Assembly (NCBI RefSeq): GCF_007741495.1
Contig: NZ_CP036262.1
Coordinates: 7,152,591 to 7,216,590, forward strand
Length of the DNA stretch: 64,000 nucleotides
DNA from: Roseimaritima multifibrata
GTDB taxonomy: Bacteria; Planctomycetota; Planctomycetia; Pirellulales; Pirellulaceae
Direction: 5' to 3'
Shown here piece by piece: positions 1-8,967 of this stretch. The position numbers and the translations under genes are program-made. The notes beneath the pieces are model-generated. The model did not search any database. It saw only the letters and a list, made by a program, of their open reading frames with translations, and was not told where the DNA came from. Within the stretch, counting starts at the first letter, position 1; the number at the start of each line of letters is the position of its first letter.

Positions 1-580
1 CCCCGACCAACATCGTATGACTGGTTCCATCGGTGCAGGCTTGAAACCCAAGGTAAGAATTCGGATAGAACAATCCGTCTCCGCCCTGTTTTGTTTGCGG
101 GCTGAATACAAACCAGCGTCCATAGTTAAAGCCATAGGTGGTGGGATACAGCAACGGACGACCACTTCCAGGGTCTCGGACCACATCCGATTTCGGATCG
201 CTTGGGCAAGCAAAGGTCGGAACCTTTACCCCACTGATCGAGGGCTGAAAATCCCACCCCAGCGACAGATCGACCAGGTCACTCAAATTCCCCTGCTCGA
301 TAAACGGGAGGATCCGGCCGTGAACGCCCCAAGCCTGATTGTTGGCGGTCGTCCCAGGATATAAATCGATCACGACCGACGGTGGCAACCTGCGGAATGT
401 CGATTCGTAATTATGGCAAGCCAAACCAAGCTGACGAATGTTGTTGGAACATTGCATTCGGCGAGCGGCTTCGCGAGCGGCTTGCACGGCGGGCAGCAAC
501 AGCCCAACCAATACTCCGATGATCGCGATCACGACCAACAGTTCCACCAAAGTAAAAGCCCGACGTCGATTGGAAATCAT
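1..580 (-). CDS. DUF1559 pseudopilin-like protein, 3' part cut by window edge
   Basis: About 193 codons are visible and no stop is reached before the left edge. The protein opens [20 protein letters not shown], a type IV prepilin-like signal followed by a hydrophobic helix (about residues 9-30), then the conserved [17 protein letters not shown] and HNY-type segments of the DUF1559 (SBP_bac_10) family, and further on the C-P-S-D motif. Family knowledge: DUF1559 proteins are massively expanded in Planctomycetes; they resemble pseudopilins that stay attached by the N-terminal helix, and their role is not established. The ATG (578-580 on the minus strand) is the first codon upstream of the prepilin signal. 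Two complete paralogues lie in this window at 10570 and 49573. A sigma-54-like promoter sits about 110 bases upstream. The family call is very secure; the function is unknown. Confidence 0.93.
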   Translation of the reverse strand, partial: MISNRRRAFTLVELLVVIAIIGVLVGLLLPAVQAAREAARRMQCSNNIRQLGLACHNYESTFRRLPPSVVIDLYPGTTANNQAWGVHGRILPFIEQGNLSDLVDLSLGWDFQPSISGVKVPTFACPSDPKSDVVRDPGSGRPLLYPTTYGFNYGRWFVFSPQTKQGGDGLFYPNSYLGFQACTDGTSHTMLVG

Positions 581-992
581 GAATGTGGACAATACAACCT
601 CGAGGTAAACGCTGGAGAGAACAGGAGGATATCGAACCCTCAAAAACCCAAGTGCTCCTTGCCTGGCAATCGAGCAACGGCACACGTAAAGCGTTTGAAA
701 AGCAAAACCTATGCCAAAGCAACGATTCGGCAGTCCTTCACCCTCTTTCGGGGACGTGCGACAAACCAAACAATTTGCAATCGAATGACGCAATCCCTTC
801 CCCCCCCTTCCTTGTTCAAAGGTACGTCGATCCTAAGCGAGGAGAGGACATTTTGCATCGCATTGCCATTGAATCGCAGTCCACTGCGTTAGCTGACAAC
901 CAGTCGGTCCAGCATCCTCCTTCATTTGATGGAAAAATTGTTTCCAGGAAGAGGGGAGCGACACTTTCTTTCCTTATCGATCGTGACGTCCC
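581..992. other. Intergenic region between divergent DUF1559 and histidine kinase genes
   Basis: This stretch of about 410 bases separates two divergent genes and must hold both promoters. Besides the sigma-54-like site at 701-716 I see no convincing gene. The open frames in it have no family signature and overlap each other. A pyrimidine run (a C8 tract near 800) is the only compositional oddity. Confidence 0.6.
701..716 (-). promoter_or_regulatory. Candidate sigma-54 (-24/-12) promoter for the DUF1559 gene
   Basis: Read on the minus strand this is TGGCAT-AGGTT-TTGCT. It matches the sigma-54 consensus TGGCAC-N5-TTGCW, with the GG and GC doublets at the correct spacing. It points toward the DUF1559 gene starting at 580, predicting a start about 110 bases before the ATG. 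Two sigma-54 activators are encoded in this window (2699 and 12370), so the regulon is plausible, but a 16-base match can occur by chance. Confidence 0.4.
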
Positions 993-2507
993 GTGGGAGA
1001 GAAAAGGCTGCTAAATTTCAGTTACCACGTTCGGCCCCCCGATCACTCAGCGGCGGAATTTGCGTCACCGACGTCGAATTTTCCGCCAACGCCTCCTTCC
1101 CTCTTTCCCGAGCTCAACTTGACTCAATCGCCGCTTCGTTCGATCCGCTCACGCATTCTGGTCCCCCTGTTTCTACTCACTGCCATCGCTGCGTTGGCGG
1201 TGGCTACCGGATCGGCGTGGCTTGGTTCTAGGCGAGCCGAAATGGAGACCCAGCAGCGTTATGAGGGAATCCGCAAGACGCTGCAAACCAGTTCGTTTCC
1301 GCTCAGCGCCCCGGTCCTGAGATGGCTGGCAGACCTTACCGATACCGAACTGGTGACCTACGACGAACAGGGCCGAATGCTTGCGGCGACTCTTGCCATT
1401 GCTCGTCCCGAAACCAAGCAACTGCGGGCCCTGGTCTTTGACACCGCCGATACTCGACCGGATGCAGCCCCGTTTGAATACGCAACCCAGCAAACAAAGT
1501 ACACCGTCTTTGTTTCACCACGCCGAGCCTCGACAAGTGTCGGAGGATCACAGGAAACGGTTGCCGTTTTCTTCAACAATGCCCAACTACGCAAAGCCCG
1601 CTGGCAGGCCGCCTCGCTCCCCTTGGTTACCGGCCTGTCAACGGTCCTGCTGCTGGGAACCATGATGCTGTTTTTGACGAACCGTTTAGTCAAAAGAATT
1701 CAAGCGATCCAGCAGGCCGCGCAACTGGTTGCTGGCGGAAAATTTGACACGCGGATTGGCGACCGCCGCAAGGATGAACTTGGGCAACTGGGGGATTCGT
1801 TCGATACCATGGCGGAACAGCTGAAACAGTTGTGGGCAACGGTTCAGCAACAGCAAAGCACTCAACTGCTGCACCAGATCGCCGGCGGGATGGCCCATCA
1901 ACTGCGCAATTCGCTAACCGGAGCTCGAATCGCAATCGAATTACACCTGCGTCATACAACCAGCGATAAAAAGGAAGAACTAGAAGTCGCCATCCAACAG
2001 ATCGAACAAGTCGAACAATACGTCCAGCGATTGCTTACCGTCGGTTCCAGCGACCAACAAACCAACCAGCCTCAAGAACTTTCTGCCTGCTTCCAAGACA
2101 TCCAGTCCAAGATGGGATTGATGGCCCAGCATCATCAGGTCGAAGTGAACTGGGACTGGGCGGCGACGCTTGAATCAAAAATCATCGCCGATGGACCGAC
2201 CTTCACCGCCGCGATCACCAATTTGATCCTGAATGCAATCCAGGTCGCTCCCCAAGTCAACATCACGGCCCAGCCCATCCAGGACGAAAAGTTTCAGGTA
2301 ACCATCCGAGACCGCGGGCCGGGGATTCCAGCCGAGATGGAAAGCCAGCTGTTTGACTTGTTTGCCACCTCCAAACCGGAAGGCCTAGGCCTGGGGCTTC
2401 CGCTGGTTCAAAGAGCCGCCGATCACCTGGGAGGCGAAGTTTCCTGGCGGCGCGATGGCGAATGGACCGAATTCACGTTTACCTGCCCGTTTGCAGACAA
2501 GCGGTGA
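993..2507 (+). CDS. Sensor histidine kinase (HAMP, HisKA, HATPase)
   Basis: Membrane sensor kinase that should autophosphorylate and pass phosphate to the NtrC-type regulator encoded 191 bases downstream. Two membrane helices (about residues 54-78 and 207-229) enclose a periplasmic domain of about 125 residues. A HAMP linker (230-282) follows, then the H-box GGMAHQLRNSLTG with the likely phospho-accepting His302. The ATPase domain carries the N-box (NLILNAIQ), G1 (DRGPGIP) and G2 (GLGLGLPLV). The frame opens at a GTG (993). The first 42 residues are Pro-rich and look non-conserved, and an in-frame TTG at 1119 just before the first helix may be the true start; neither has a clear Shine-Dalgarno. 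The sensed signal cannot be read from the sequence. The family assignment is firm. Confidence 0.9.
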   Translation: MGEKRLLNFSYHVRPPDHSAAEFASPTSNFPPTPPSLFPELNLTQSPLRSIRSRILVPLFLLTAIAALAVATGSAWLGSRRAEMETQQRYEGIRKTLQTSSFPLSAPVLRWLADLTDTELVTYDEQGRMLAATLAIARPETKQLRALVFDTADTRPDAAPFEYATQQTKYTVFVSPRRASTSVGGSQETVAVFFNNAQLRKARWQAASLPLVTGLSTVLLLGTMMLFLTNRLVKRIQAIQQAAQLVAGGKFDTRIGDRRKDELGQLGDSFDTMAEQLKQLWATVQQQQSTQLLHQIAGGMAHQLRNSLTGARIAIELHLRHTTSDKKEELEVAIQQIEQVEQYVQRLLTVGSSDQQTNQPQELSACFQDIQSKMGLMAQHHQVEVNWDWAATLESKIIADGPTFTAAITNLILNAIQVAPQVNITAQPIQDEKFQVTIRDRGPGIPAEMESQLFDLFATSKPEGLGLGLPLVQRAADHLGGEVSWRRDGEWTEFTFTCPFADKR

Positions 2508-2698
2508 ATTTATGTTGACAGGCCAGGAGAGCGTCCCCTTTCGCTCGGGACGTGAAATTTACAGCTGACGGTTTCAACCCTGCCCATCGGAATCTGAGTG
2601 CAGTGCTTTTAGCCCGGAGGGTGGCAGACACTAAAAACTCCGGCTGGAATAGACTGTAATGACGCCCCTCCTTCACACTCCCCTTAAAGCCAACCCGA

Positions 2699-4177
2699 AT
2701 GACTGAAAGCGACCCAGCAAACGTTTTAGTTGTCGACGATGAATCCTCGATCTGCTGGGCACTCGAACGCCTGCTCAGCGAAGAAGGGCATCACGTCCAG
2801 ACAGCTGGTTCCGCCGAAAGAGGCTTAGAGATCGCGGCCGAGCAACCGATCGATCTGGTGATCCTGGATGTTCGCTTACCAAAACAGGATGGGATTGCGG
2901 CGCTCCCCGAATTTGTGCGAGTCACCTCCGGAGCCCCGATTGTTGTGATGACCGCGTTTGGTGATTTGAAAACGGCCGTTGCGGCGATGCAGAACGGAGC
3001 GAGCGATTACCTAATCAAACCGTTCAGCCTAGAAAACGTCACCCAGACCTGCCGAAAAGCTCTGATGGCCGCCCGTGCCCATCAGCGTGCCAACCAAGAA
3101 CCGGAGGCCGCCCCTTCCTCTAAATCCGATGCGCCAGCGGCCGTCAATCAGTTGGTCGGTACGTCCCCGGCGATGCAGCAGGTCTTTCGGCAAATCGCTT
3201 TGGTCGCCGACAGTGATTTATCGGTACTGATCACCGGGGAAACGGGGACCGGCAAAGAATTGGTCGCCGCGGCCATCCACCAACACAGCCGCCGCCGCGA
3301 CAGCACTTACCTGCCGGTCGCTCCGGTCGCGATGAACCCCGACCTGATCGAAAGCGAACTGTTTGGCCACGTCAAAGGGGCGTTTACCGGAGCCGCCGCG
3401 GACCGAGCCGGTCTATTTGAACGAGCCGCTGGCGGGACGGTTTTGCTTGACGAAATCGGCGACCTTCCGCTGGGGACTCAGGTCAAATTACTCAGGGTCC
3501 TCGAACAAGGCGAATACTGCCGGGTCGGCGACGTCGAACCCAAGCAAGCCGATGTCCGCATCCTGGCCGCCACCCACTGCGACTTGAGCGCGGCGGTCCG
3601 CAACGGCACCTTCCGTGAAGACCTGTTCTACCGACTGGCCGGCGCCCAGTTGCACCTCACCCCGCTGCGAAACCGCCCGGAAGACATTGGGCCGCTGTGC
3701 GAATCGTTCTTAAAACAATGGAACTACCCCGCGGCAGCCGACGCGATCCAGCCCGAATTACTCTCCGCCCTGGCGGCACGTCCCTGGCACGGAAATGTCC
3801 GAGAACTGAAAAATGCCCTCCAACATGCCTCCGTTGTCGCCCGCGGCCGGCCCTTGGTCATCAGCGACTTTCCCCAACCCACCCCCGGAAAGTCGGAATC
3901 GGCCAGCTCCACCGACGTCGTTTCTCGCTTGCAAGCCGACGTTGCCCGGTGGATGAAGCAACAAATCGACTCCAATCCCGAATCCGCAAGCGATCTTCAC
4001 GAAAGTTTTTTGCGAGTCACCGAACCCATCCTGCTGGAAATGGCTCTTGAACAGACATCAGGAAACCGAGTCAAAGCGGCCGAATTGCTGGGAATCCACC
4101 GTGGCACCCTCCGAGACCGGCTGCGGACGTACGGAATCAGCGAGGGGAGCGAAAAAGAGCGGCTGCCGAAGAAATAG
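2699..4177 (+). CDS. NtrC-family sigma-54-dependent response regulator
   Basis: Three-domain enhancer-binding protein of 492 residues, partner of the upstream kinase. The receiver domain has the acidic pair D13/D14, phospho-acceptor D57, the T of VVMTAFGD and K107 (LIKPFS). The AAA+ domain has Walker A GETGTGKE (180-187), the sigma-54 contact loop GAFTGA (227-232) and Walker B VLLDEIGD (D251/E252). The C-terminal Fis-type helix-turn-helix is recognisable in [20 protein letters not shown]. All catalytic motifs are intact, so it should remodel sigma-54 RNA polymerase once phosphorylated. Its targets are not shown; the candidate -24/-12 site at 701-716 is one possibility. The ATG at 2699 lies directly before the receiver, giving the usual family length. 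Confidence 0.93.
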   Translation: MTESDPANVLVVDDESSICWALERLLSEEGHHVQTAGSAERGLEIAAEQPIDLVILDVRLPKQDGIAALPEFVRVTSGAPIVVMTAFGDLKTAVAAMQNGASDYLIKPFSLENVTQTCRKALMAARAHQRANQEPEAAPSSKSDAPAAVNQLVGTSPAMQQVFRQIALVADSDLSVLITGETGTGKELVAAAIHQHSRRRDSTYLPVAPVAMNPDLIESELFGHVKGAFTGAAADRAGLFERAAGGTVLLDEIGDLPLGTQVKLLRVLEQGEYCRVGDVEPKQADVRILAATHCDLSAAVRNGTFREDLFYRLAGAQLHLTPLRNRPEDIGPLCESFLKQWNYPAAADAIQPELLSALAARPWHGNVRELKNALQHASVVARGRPLVISDFPQPTPGKSESASSTDVVSRLQADVARWMKQQIDSNPESASDLHESFLRVTEPILLEMALEQTSGNRVKAAELLGIHRGTLRDRLRTYGISEGSEKERLPKK

Positions 4178-4290
4178 AGTCCGCAGCGCCAAATTTCCTC
4201 CCTCTGCGACGGTCGCCAGCCCCATTCTCTCCCTCTGCCCCGTTTCTTACCCATCGGTTACTATCTTCCGTAGAGATCACCGTCCTGAGC

Positions 4291-4328
4291 GATCTTGCGA
4301 AGGTTCCCCTCCAGGGAGCCCCAAGATC
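4291..4328. other. Inverted repeat downstream of the response regulator
   Basis: GATCTTG (4291-4297) pairs with CAAGATC (4322-4328), and inside it GGTTCCC pairs approximately with GGGAGCC, giving a two-part hairpin with a 5-base loop. No T-run follows, so it is not a classical terminator. It may insulate the two-component operon from ychF or lie in the ychF leader, about 70 bases before its ATG. Confidence 0.4.
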
Positions 4329-4396
4329 CTAGACAAACGTGTCCTGGACGAGAATTACCTGTTTTGAACCTTTTGAATTTGTAGGCTAGCGGCGCT

Positions 4397-5488
4397 ATGG
4401 AAGCCGGAATTGTCGGCTTGCCCAATGTTGGCAAGAGCACTCTCTTTAATGCCCTGACCTCCAGTCAGTCGGCACAAAGTGCAAATTATCCGTTCTGCAC
4501 CATCGAACCCAACGAAGGGATCGTAAGCGTTCCCGATGAACGGTTGCAGCGGATCACGAAGTACGTCCAGCCCAAAAAAGTCGTTCCTGCGATCCTAAAA
4601 TTGGTCGACATCGCGGGGATCGTTAAAGGAGCCAGCGAAGGGCAAGGCCTGGGTAATAAATTCCTCAGCCACATCCGCGAAGTCGATGCGATCATCCAAG
4701 TGGTCCGCTGCTTCGAAGACCCCGACGTGATCCACGTGGATGGGCACATCGATCCGATCTCCGATATGGAAACGATCGAAACCGAACTGATGTTGGCGGA
4801 CATCGACATGCTCCAAACCGCCCTTCCCAAAGCGGAACGGGCCGCCCGCGGTGGCGATAAAGAAGCGATTTTACGCGTCGCAGGAATCGGAGCCTGTCTG
4901 GAACAACTTTCCAAAGACCTCCCGCTGCGGACCTTGGAAATGGACGAGAAAGAACGCAAAGCGATCAATAGCTTTGGGTTGATGACCGCCAAACCGATCC
5001 TCTACATCGCCAATGTCGATGAAGACGACCTCGAAGGTAAAGGCGAATTGGTGGAAAAAGTCCGCCAGTATGCAGCGGAACGAGGCACTAACGTCGTCCC
5101 CGTCTGTGCGAAACTGGAAGCCGAAATCGCAGAACTGGACGAAACCGATCGCCAGGAAATGCTCGATTCGGTCGGACTACCCGAACCGGCACTCCATCAG
5201 GTCGCCCGGGCCGCTTATGCAACGCTTGGCCTGCAAAGCTACTTTACCGCGGGCGTCCAAGAGGTCCGGGCTTGGACCACGCCGCTCAACGCGACCGCTC
5301 CCGAAGCGGCCGGTGTGATCCACTCCGACATGCAACGCGGATTCATCCGAGCCGAAGTCTATACGTTGGAAGACCTGGAAACCTACAAGGGCGAAAAGGA
5401 GATCCGCGAGGCGGGCAAATTACGCGTCGAGGGAAAGACCTACATCATGAAAGACGGCGACATCTGCCATTTCCGGTTTAGCGTCTAG
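4397..5488 (+). CDS. ychF: Ribosome-binding P-loop ATPase YchF (Obg family)
   Basis: Universal translation-associated ATPase of the Obg/YchF group (the eukaryotic homologue is Ola1), 363 residues, the usual full length. The P-loop is GLPNVGKS at residues 7-14. The switch region reads [16 protein letters not shown]. In place of the GTP-specifying NKxD it has NVDE, which in YchF explains the preference for ATP over GTP. The C-terminal TGS-like domain ends in the highly conserved [10 protein letters not shown]. The coiled-coil insertion between the G-domain halves is present. It sits alone between the two-component genes and trpS. The ATG start puts the P-loop at the usual distance from the N-terminus. 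Confidence 0.97.
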   Translation: MEAGIVGLPNVGKSTLFNALTSSQSAQSANYPFCTIEPNEGIVSVPDERLQRITKYVQPKKVVPAILKLVDIAGIVKGASEGQGLGNKFLSHIREVDAIIQVVRCFEDPDVIHVDGHIDPISDMETIETELMLADIDMLQTALPKAERAARGGDKEAILRVAGIGACLEQLSKDLPLRTLEMDEKERKAINSFGLMTAKPILYIANVDEDDLEGKGELVEKVRQYAAERGTNVVPVCAKLEAEIAELDETDRQEMLDSVGLPEPALHQVARAAYATLGLQSYFTAGVQEVRAWTTPLNATAPEAAGVIHSDMQRGFIRAEVYTLEDLETYKGEKEIREAGKLRVEGKTYIMKDGDICHFRFSV

Positions 5489-5490
5489 AG

Positions 5491-5511
5491 AAAAAGGCCG
5501 AACCCCTTTTT
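5491..5511 (+). terminator. Weak hairpin after ychF
   Basis: AAAAAGG (5491-5497) can pair with CCTTTTT (5505-5511), immediately after the ychF stop and 25 bases before the trpS start. The stem is mostly A-T, so termination would be partial at best. It could modulate readthrough into trpS. Confidence 0.3.
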
Positions 5512-5535
5512 AACATTTGATTTTGAGGAACTCCT

Positions 5536-6552
5536 GTGACTGCTCTGCCAGACGTGCTGTCTTTGATCCAACCGACGGCCGATCTTCACATCGGCAATTA
5601 CTTTGGCGCGGTCGCCAATTGGGTCAAACTGCAAGATACCCACTCCTGCGTCTTCGGCATCGCCGACATGCACGCGATCACGATGCCTTACAACCCAGCC
5701 GACCTTCGCACCAATACTCGGAATATGGTGATCGATCTGTTGGCTTGTGGCATCGACCCCGAGAAATCAACCCTCTTCATCCAGTCACTTGTCCCGGAAC
5801 ACTGCGAACTCTGCTGGATCCTCAGCTCGCAGTGCTCCTACGGCGAACTGTCTCGGATGACCCAGTTCAAAGACAAATCAAATAAACTTCAAAGCGAATC
5901 AGCGGATGAATATGTTTCGGCGGGCTTGTTTACTTACCCCATCCTGCAAGCGGCGGACATCCTTGCCTATCGTCCCACCAGCGTCCCGGTCGGCAAAGAC
6001 CAAGAACAACATCTCGAGCTCTCGCGCAGCATTGCACGACGCTTTAATCAACGCTTTGACACCGACTTCTTTCCAGAACCGAAGGCCCTGTACACCAAAA
6101 CCCCCCGGATCATGTCGCTGGCGCAGCCGACCTCAAAAATGAGCAAAAGTGCCGGCCTGAAACATTACATCGGGCTGTTCGAGGAAGAAAAGAGTATCCG
6201 CAAGAAAGTCAAATCCGCGGTCACCGACACCGGTGAAAAAGACCCGGCGGTCTACATGAGCCCCGGAGTCCAAAACCTATTTGAAATCCTTTGGGCGTGC
6301 GAAGCCCAGGAAGTCGCCGACCAATTAGAATCGGATTACAAAGCGGACCAACTAAAGTATTCGGAACTGAAAGGGGCCGTCGCCGACACCCTGGTCGAAT
6401 TGACCGATCAATTCCGCCAACGTCGCGATGAACTGCTTGCCGATTCAGATCATGTCGATGCGCAAGTCCGGGCGATGTCGGAGAAGGCTCGACAAATCGC
6501 AGCCGAAACCGTCAAAGGTGTTCGCAAACTGGCAGGATTCCCCGCACTTTAA
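5536..6552 (+). CDS. trpS: Tryptophanyl-tRNA synthetase
   Basis: Class I aminoacyl-tRNA synthetase that charges tRNA-Trp; 338 residues, normal for the bacterial enzyme. The HIGH-like signature is PTADLHIGNYFGA near the N-terminus, and the KMSKS loop is exact (TSKMSKSAGLKHY). The tryptophan-site segment with GIADMHAIT and the motif PVGKDQEQHLELSR are also present. Translation starts at GTG (5536), supported by a GAGGA ribosome-binding site eight bases upstream; no better ATG exists before the HIGH motif. It stands 200 bases upstream of trpE-trpG, so the tryptophan-charging and tryptophan-making genes are neighbours, although a 51-bp repeat copy lies between them. Confidence 0.96.
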   Translation: MTALPDVLSLIQPTADLHIGNYFGAVANWVKLQDTHSCVFGIADMHAITMPYNPADLRTNTRNMVIDLLACGIDPEKSTLFIQSLVPEHCELCWILSSQCSYGELSRMTQFKDKSNKLQSESADEYVSAGLFTYPILQAADILAYRPTSVPVGKDQEQHLELSRSIARRFNQRFDTDFFPEPKALYTKTPRIMSLAQPTSKMSKSAGLKHYIGLFEEEKSIRKKVKSAVTDTGEKDPAVYMSPGVQNLFEILWACEAQEVADQLESDYKADQLKYSELKGAVADTLVELTDQFRQRRDELLADSDHVDAQVRAMSEKARQIAAETVKGVRKLAGFPAL

Positions 6553-6601
6553 CCCAAAGCGTAGCGGACTGTCGTTTTAATGGGAGCGGAAAAGGAATGT
6601 A

Positions 6602-6652
6602 GCCTTTCGCTCCGCGAAAGTAGCTTCAAGAGAACGTTCTTTCGCAGAGCGA
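6602..6652. repeat. 51-bp palindromic dispersed repeat, copy 1
   Basis: A 51-bp sequence matched by 21340-21390 at 44 of 51 positions, with all seven differences being transitions. Within it, a 14-base arm TCGCTCCGCGAAAG is the near-perfect reverse complement of the downstream arm (CTTTCGCAGAGCGA), giving a long hairpin. It lies in the trpS-trpE gap. This looks like a small mobile or REP-type element rather than a regulatory site, because the second copy is next to unrelated genes. Confidence 0.75.
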
Positions 6653-6752
6653 CGTAAAACAAACACATGGCGAATGATTTCCCGCAGTGGGTCACGCCCC
6701 CCCGCTTCATCCTCCCTTTTAAGGAGGGGCGTGAAGGCTGCTAGATCCCCAA

Positions 6753-8252
6753 ATGTCAAACTCCAGACGACCGAAAGTTACGACAACCGTGAACTTACCC
6801 GCCGAAACCCAACTGGATTTCTCTTGGTTGAAACGTAAGCCAAGCGAGTGCGAAGTCGGCGTCGACATCGATTTCTACAAGCTGTTCTATGCGCTGAAAT
6901 CCAATTTCAGCTGCAGCTATTTCTTTGAATCGCTAGAACTGCCCAGGCACCAAGACCGGTACTTCACAACCGGCTTTGACCCGCTGGTCCAGTTCATCGC
7001 CCGCGGGAACCAATTGACCATCCGGGGCGACGCCGAATCGATCCAGCGGATAACCGGCCAGCAAGGAACCCCGATCGAAAAGGGCTCCTGCGAAGTCATC
7101 GTCGACCTGGAAGGGCAAAGCGAGAATCCCTATGAATACCTCAAACGTCAGATTCCGCTTGAACGTCTGGGGCGAACGCACCAAGGTGGTTTAATCGGTT
7201 ACTTCTGCTACGAATCGGTCAACTACTTTGAACCGGCGATCAAACTGGAAGAGCACGCCGATTACCCGACATTCCACCTGGGACTGTATACCGATGGATT
7301 GATCCTCGATAACGAAACCGGGATCTGCCACTATTACACCTACCACGAAGATCGGATGGACCAAGTCCGTCCGCTACTGGACGGACTGGACGATATCTCG
7401 ATCCCAACCCGTTTGGATTCAGTCAAGGTTCTTGGGAATAGCGAAACACGCGAAGAACATACGACAGCGATCAACAACACGCTGGACGAAGTCAAAGCAG
7501 GCAACACGTTCCAAGCCGAAGTCGGCTTCAAGACGTTGTATAAGATCCAAGGGGACAAGATCGCGGTCTATGACCGACTGCGGCAGATCAATCCCAGCCC
7601 TTACATGTTTTATGTCGTTTTTGACGATGTGGAACTGATGGGGGCCAGCCCTGAAATCCTGATCGCCAATACCGGGCCGGCCGTCCTGACCACGCCGACT
7701 GCAGGAACGACCGGACGGAGCGAAGACCCTGACGAAGATCGTCGACTGGCAAGAGCCTTGTTGACCGATGCCAAAGAGATCGCCGAACACAACATGTTGG
7801 TCGACCTGCATCGCAATGACCTCTCACGCGTCTGCCGAATCGGTACCGTCCGGATCGCCAGCCTGATGTACTTGATCCGCTTCAGCCACGTCCAACACAT
7901 CGTCAGCGACGTGGTGGGGGAATTGTCAGCCGACCAAACGGCGTACGACCTGCTGGCGGCGATTCTTCCCGGAGGCGTTGTTTCGGGAGCTCCCAAAATT
8001 GAAACGATGAAAATCATCGATCGCAACGAGAACACCCCCCGCGGTCCGTACGGTGGTGCCGTGGGGCGGTTTAGCTTTAATGGCGACAGCACTTTCTGCC
8101 TCCCCATTCGCAGCCTATTCTGCAAAGGGGACGAATGCTTCACACAAACATGCAGCGGAGTGGTGCTCGATTCAAACGCTGAAAACGAGTACCGCGAACT
8201 GACTCGCAAACTAGCTGCAATGCAACAAACTTTGCAGGAGTTAAGCCAATGA
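6753..8252 (+). CDS. trpE: Anthranilate synthase component I (chorismate-binding)
   Basis: Chorismate-utilising enzyme of the TrpE/PabB family, 499 residues. It should convert chorismate to anthranilate with ammonia supplied by the glutaminase encoded next. The catalytic core is clear: GASPEIL, the motif EIAEHNMLVDLHRNDLSRV with its conserved Glu-His, the PGGVVSGAPK loop and GAVGRFSF. The residue in the PTAGT motif is Ala, as in TrpE (PIAGT), not the Lys of aminodeoxychorismate synthase PabB (PIKGT), so anthranilate is the likely product. The motif is divergent (TTPTAGTTGRS where TrpE usually has RPIAGTRPRG), and I see no standard LLES-type feedback-site motif at the N-terminus. Its stop overlaps the trpG start by four bases (ATGA), implying translational coupling. 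Confidence 0.88.
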   Translation: MSNSRRPKVTTTVNLPAETQLDFSWLKRKPSECEVGVDIDFYKLFYALKSNFSCSYFFESLELPRHQDRYFTTGFDPLVQFIARGNQLTIRGDAESIQRITGQQGTPIEKGSCEVIVDLEGQSENPYEYLKRQIPLERLGRTHQGGLIGYFCYESVNYFEPAIKLEEHADYPTFHLGLYTDGLILDNETGICHYYTYHEDRMDQVRPLLDGLDDISIPTRLDSVKVLGNSETREEHTTAINNTLDEVKAGNTFQAEVGFKTLYKIQGDKIAVYDRLRQINPSPYMFYVVFDDVELMGASPEILIANTGPAVLTTPTAGTTGRSEDPDEDRRLARALLTDAKEIAEHNMLVDLHRNDLSRVCRIGTVRIASLMYLIRFSHVQHIVSDVVGELSADQTAYDLLAAILPGGVVSGAPKIETMKIIDRNENTPRGPYGGAVGRFSFNGDSTFCLPIRSLFCKGDECFTQTCSGVVLDSNAENEYRELTRKLAAMQQTLQELSQ

Positions 8253-8896
8253 TTCGTCTGCTACTGATCGACAACTTTGATTCGTTTACGTTCAACCTGT
8301 TGCACCTGTTCGGAGAACTTCCCGATGTGGAAGTCACCGTCCGTCGCAACAACGAACCGTTCCTGGAAGATATTAGCGCCGGGAAATACGACGCCATCGT
8401 CATCAGCCCCGGCCCCGGATCGCCCGACGACAAAGCTTACTTTGGCAATTGCGAACAAACGATCAAACGGTTTGGACCATCGGGAATCCCGATCCTCGGC
8501 GTCTGCCTGGGCTTCCAAGGAATCGCGTTGGCATTCGGAGCCAAACTGAAACGCGCCCCCTACCCGATGCACGGGAAAACAACCGGTCTGCGAATCACTC
8601 AGCCAGACGACCTGCTGGCAGAAATCCCAGACGACACCCCGGTCATGCGGTACCATTCAATCATGATCGACCGCGATCAACCGTTCCCCGAATCGTTGAT
8701 CGTAACAGGCGAAACAACGCCCGGCGAATTGTGCCTGGAACAAAATGGCCCGGAAATCATGGCGTTCCGGCATGCAACCCTGCCGATCTACGGAGTCCAA
8801 TTCCATCCCGAATCCTTCGGAACCGAATGTGGAACGGATATCGCCAAACATTTTGTTGCAATCGCCCAACAACGACTGGCAGCCAAGCAAGGCTGA
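8249..8896 (+). CDS. trpG: Anthranilate synthase component II (glutamine amidotransferase)
   Basis: Class I glutamine amidotransferase of the TrpG/PabA family, 215 residues. It hydrolyses glutamine and delivers ammonia to the chorismate-binding subunit. It starts with the typical LLIDNFDSFTFNLLH. It has SPGPGSPDD, the nucleophile elbow GVCLGFQ with Cys86, and the His-Glu pair in FHPES near the end; the catalytic triad is therefore complete. The insertion PMHGKTTGL is the usual HGK segment that contacts the partner. It overlaps trpE by four bases, so a TrpE-TrpG complex is expected. TrpG and PabA cannot be told apart from sequence alone; the partner decides in favour of tryptophan synthesis. 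Confidence 0.92.
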   Translation: MIRLLLIDNFDSFTFNLLHLFGELPDVEVTVRRNNEPFLEDISAGKYDAIVISPGPGSPDDKAYFGNCEQTIKRFGPSGIPILGVCLGFQGIALAFGAKLKRAPYPMHGKTTGLRITQPDDLLAEIPDDTPVMRYHSIMIDRDQPFPESLIVTGETTPGELCLEQNGPEIMAFRHATLPIYGVQFHPESFGTECGTDIAKHFVAIAQQRLAAKQG

Positions 8897-8967
8897 ACCT
8901 CCGTAAACGTTCCCTCACACGTCCCAAGCGAACGCCCATCCCAACACCGGGGTAAGCCAGAAAAGAC

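Noticed and set aside
17..364. Plus-strand frame at the left edge
   Set aside because: It is antisense to the DUF1559 gene, whose minus-strand product has a clear family match.
6577..6759. Small minus-strand frame between trpS and trpE
   Set aside because: It is created by the 51-bp repeat; a similar peptide appears at the other repeat copy, as expected for translated repeat DNA.
6753..8896. Aminodeoxychorismate synthase PabB/PabA
   Set aside because: The discriminating residue is Ala (PTAGT), not the Lys of PIKGT, and trpS lies next door; not fully excluded.
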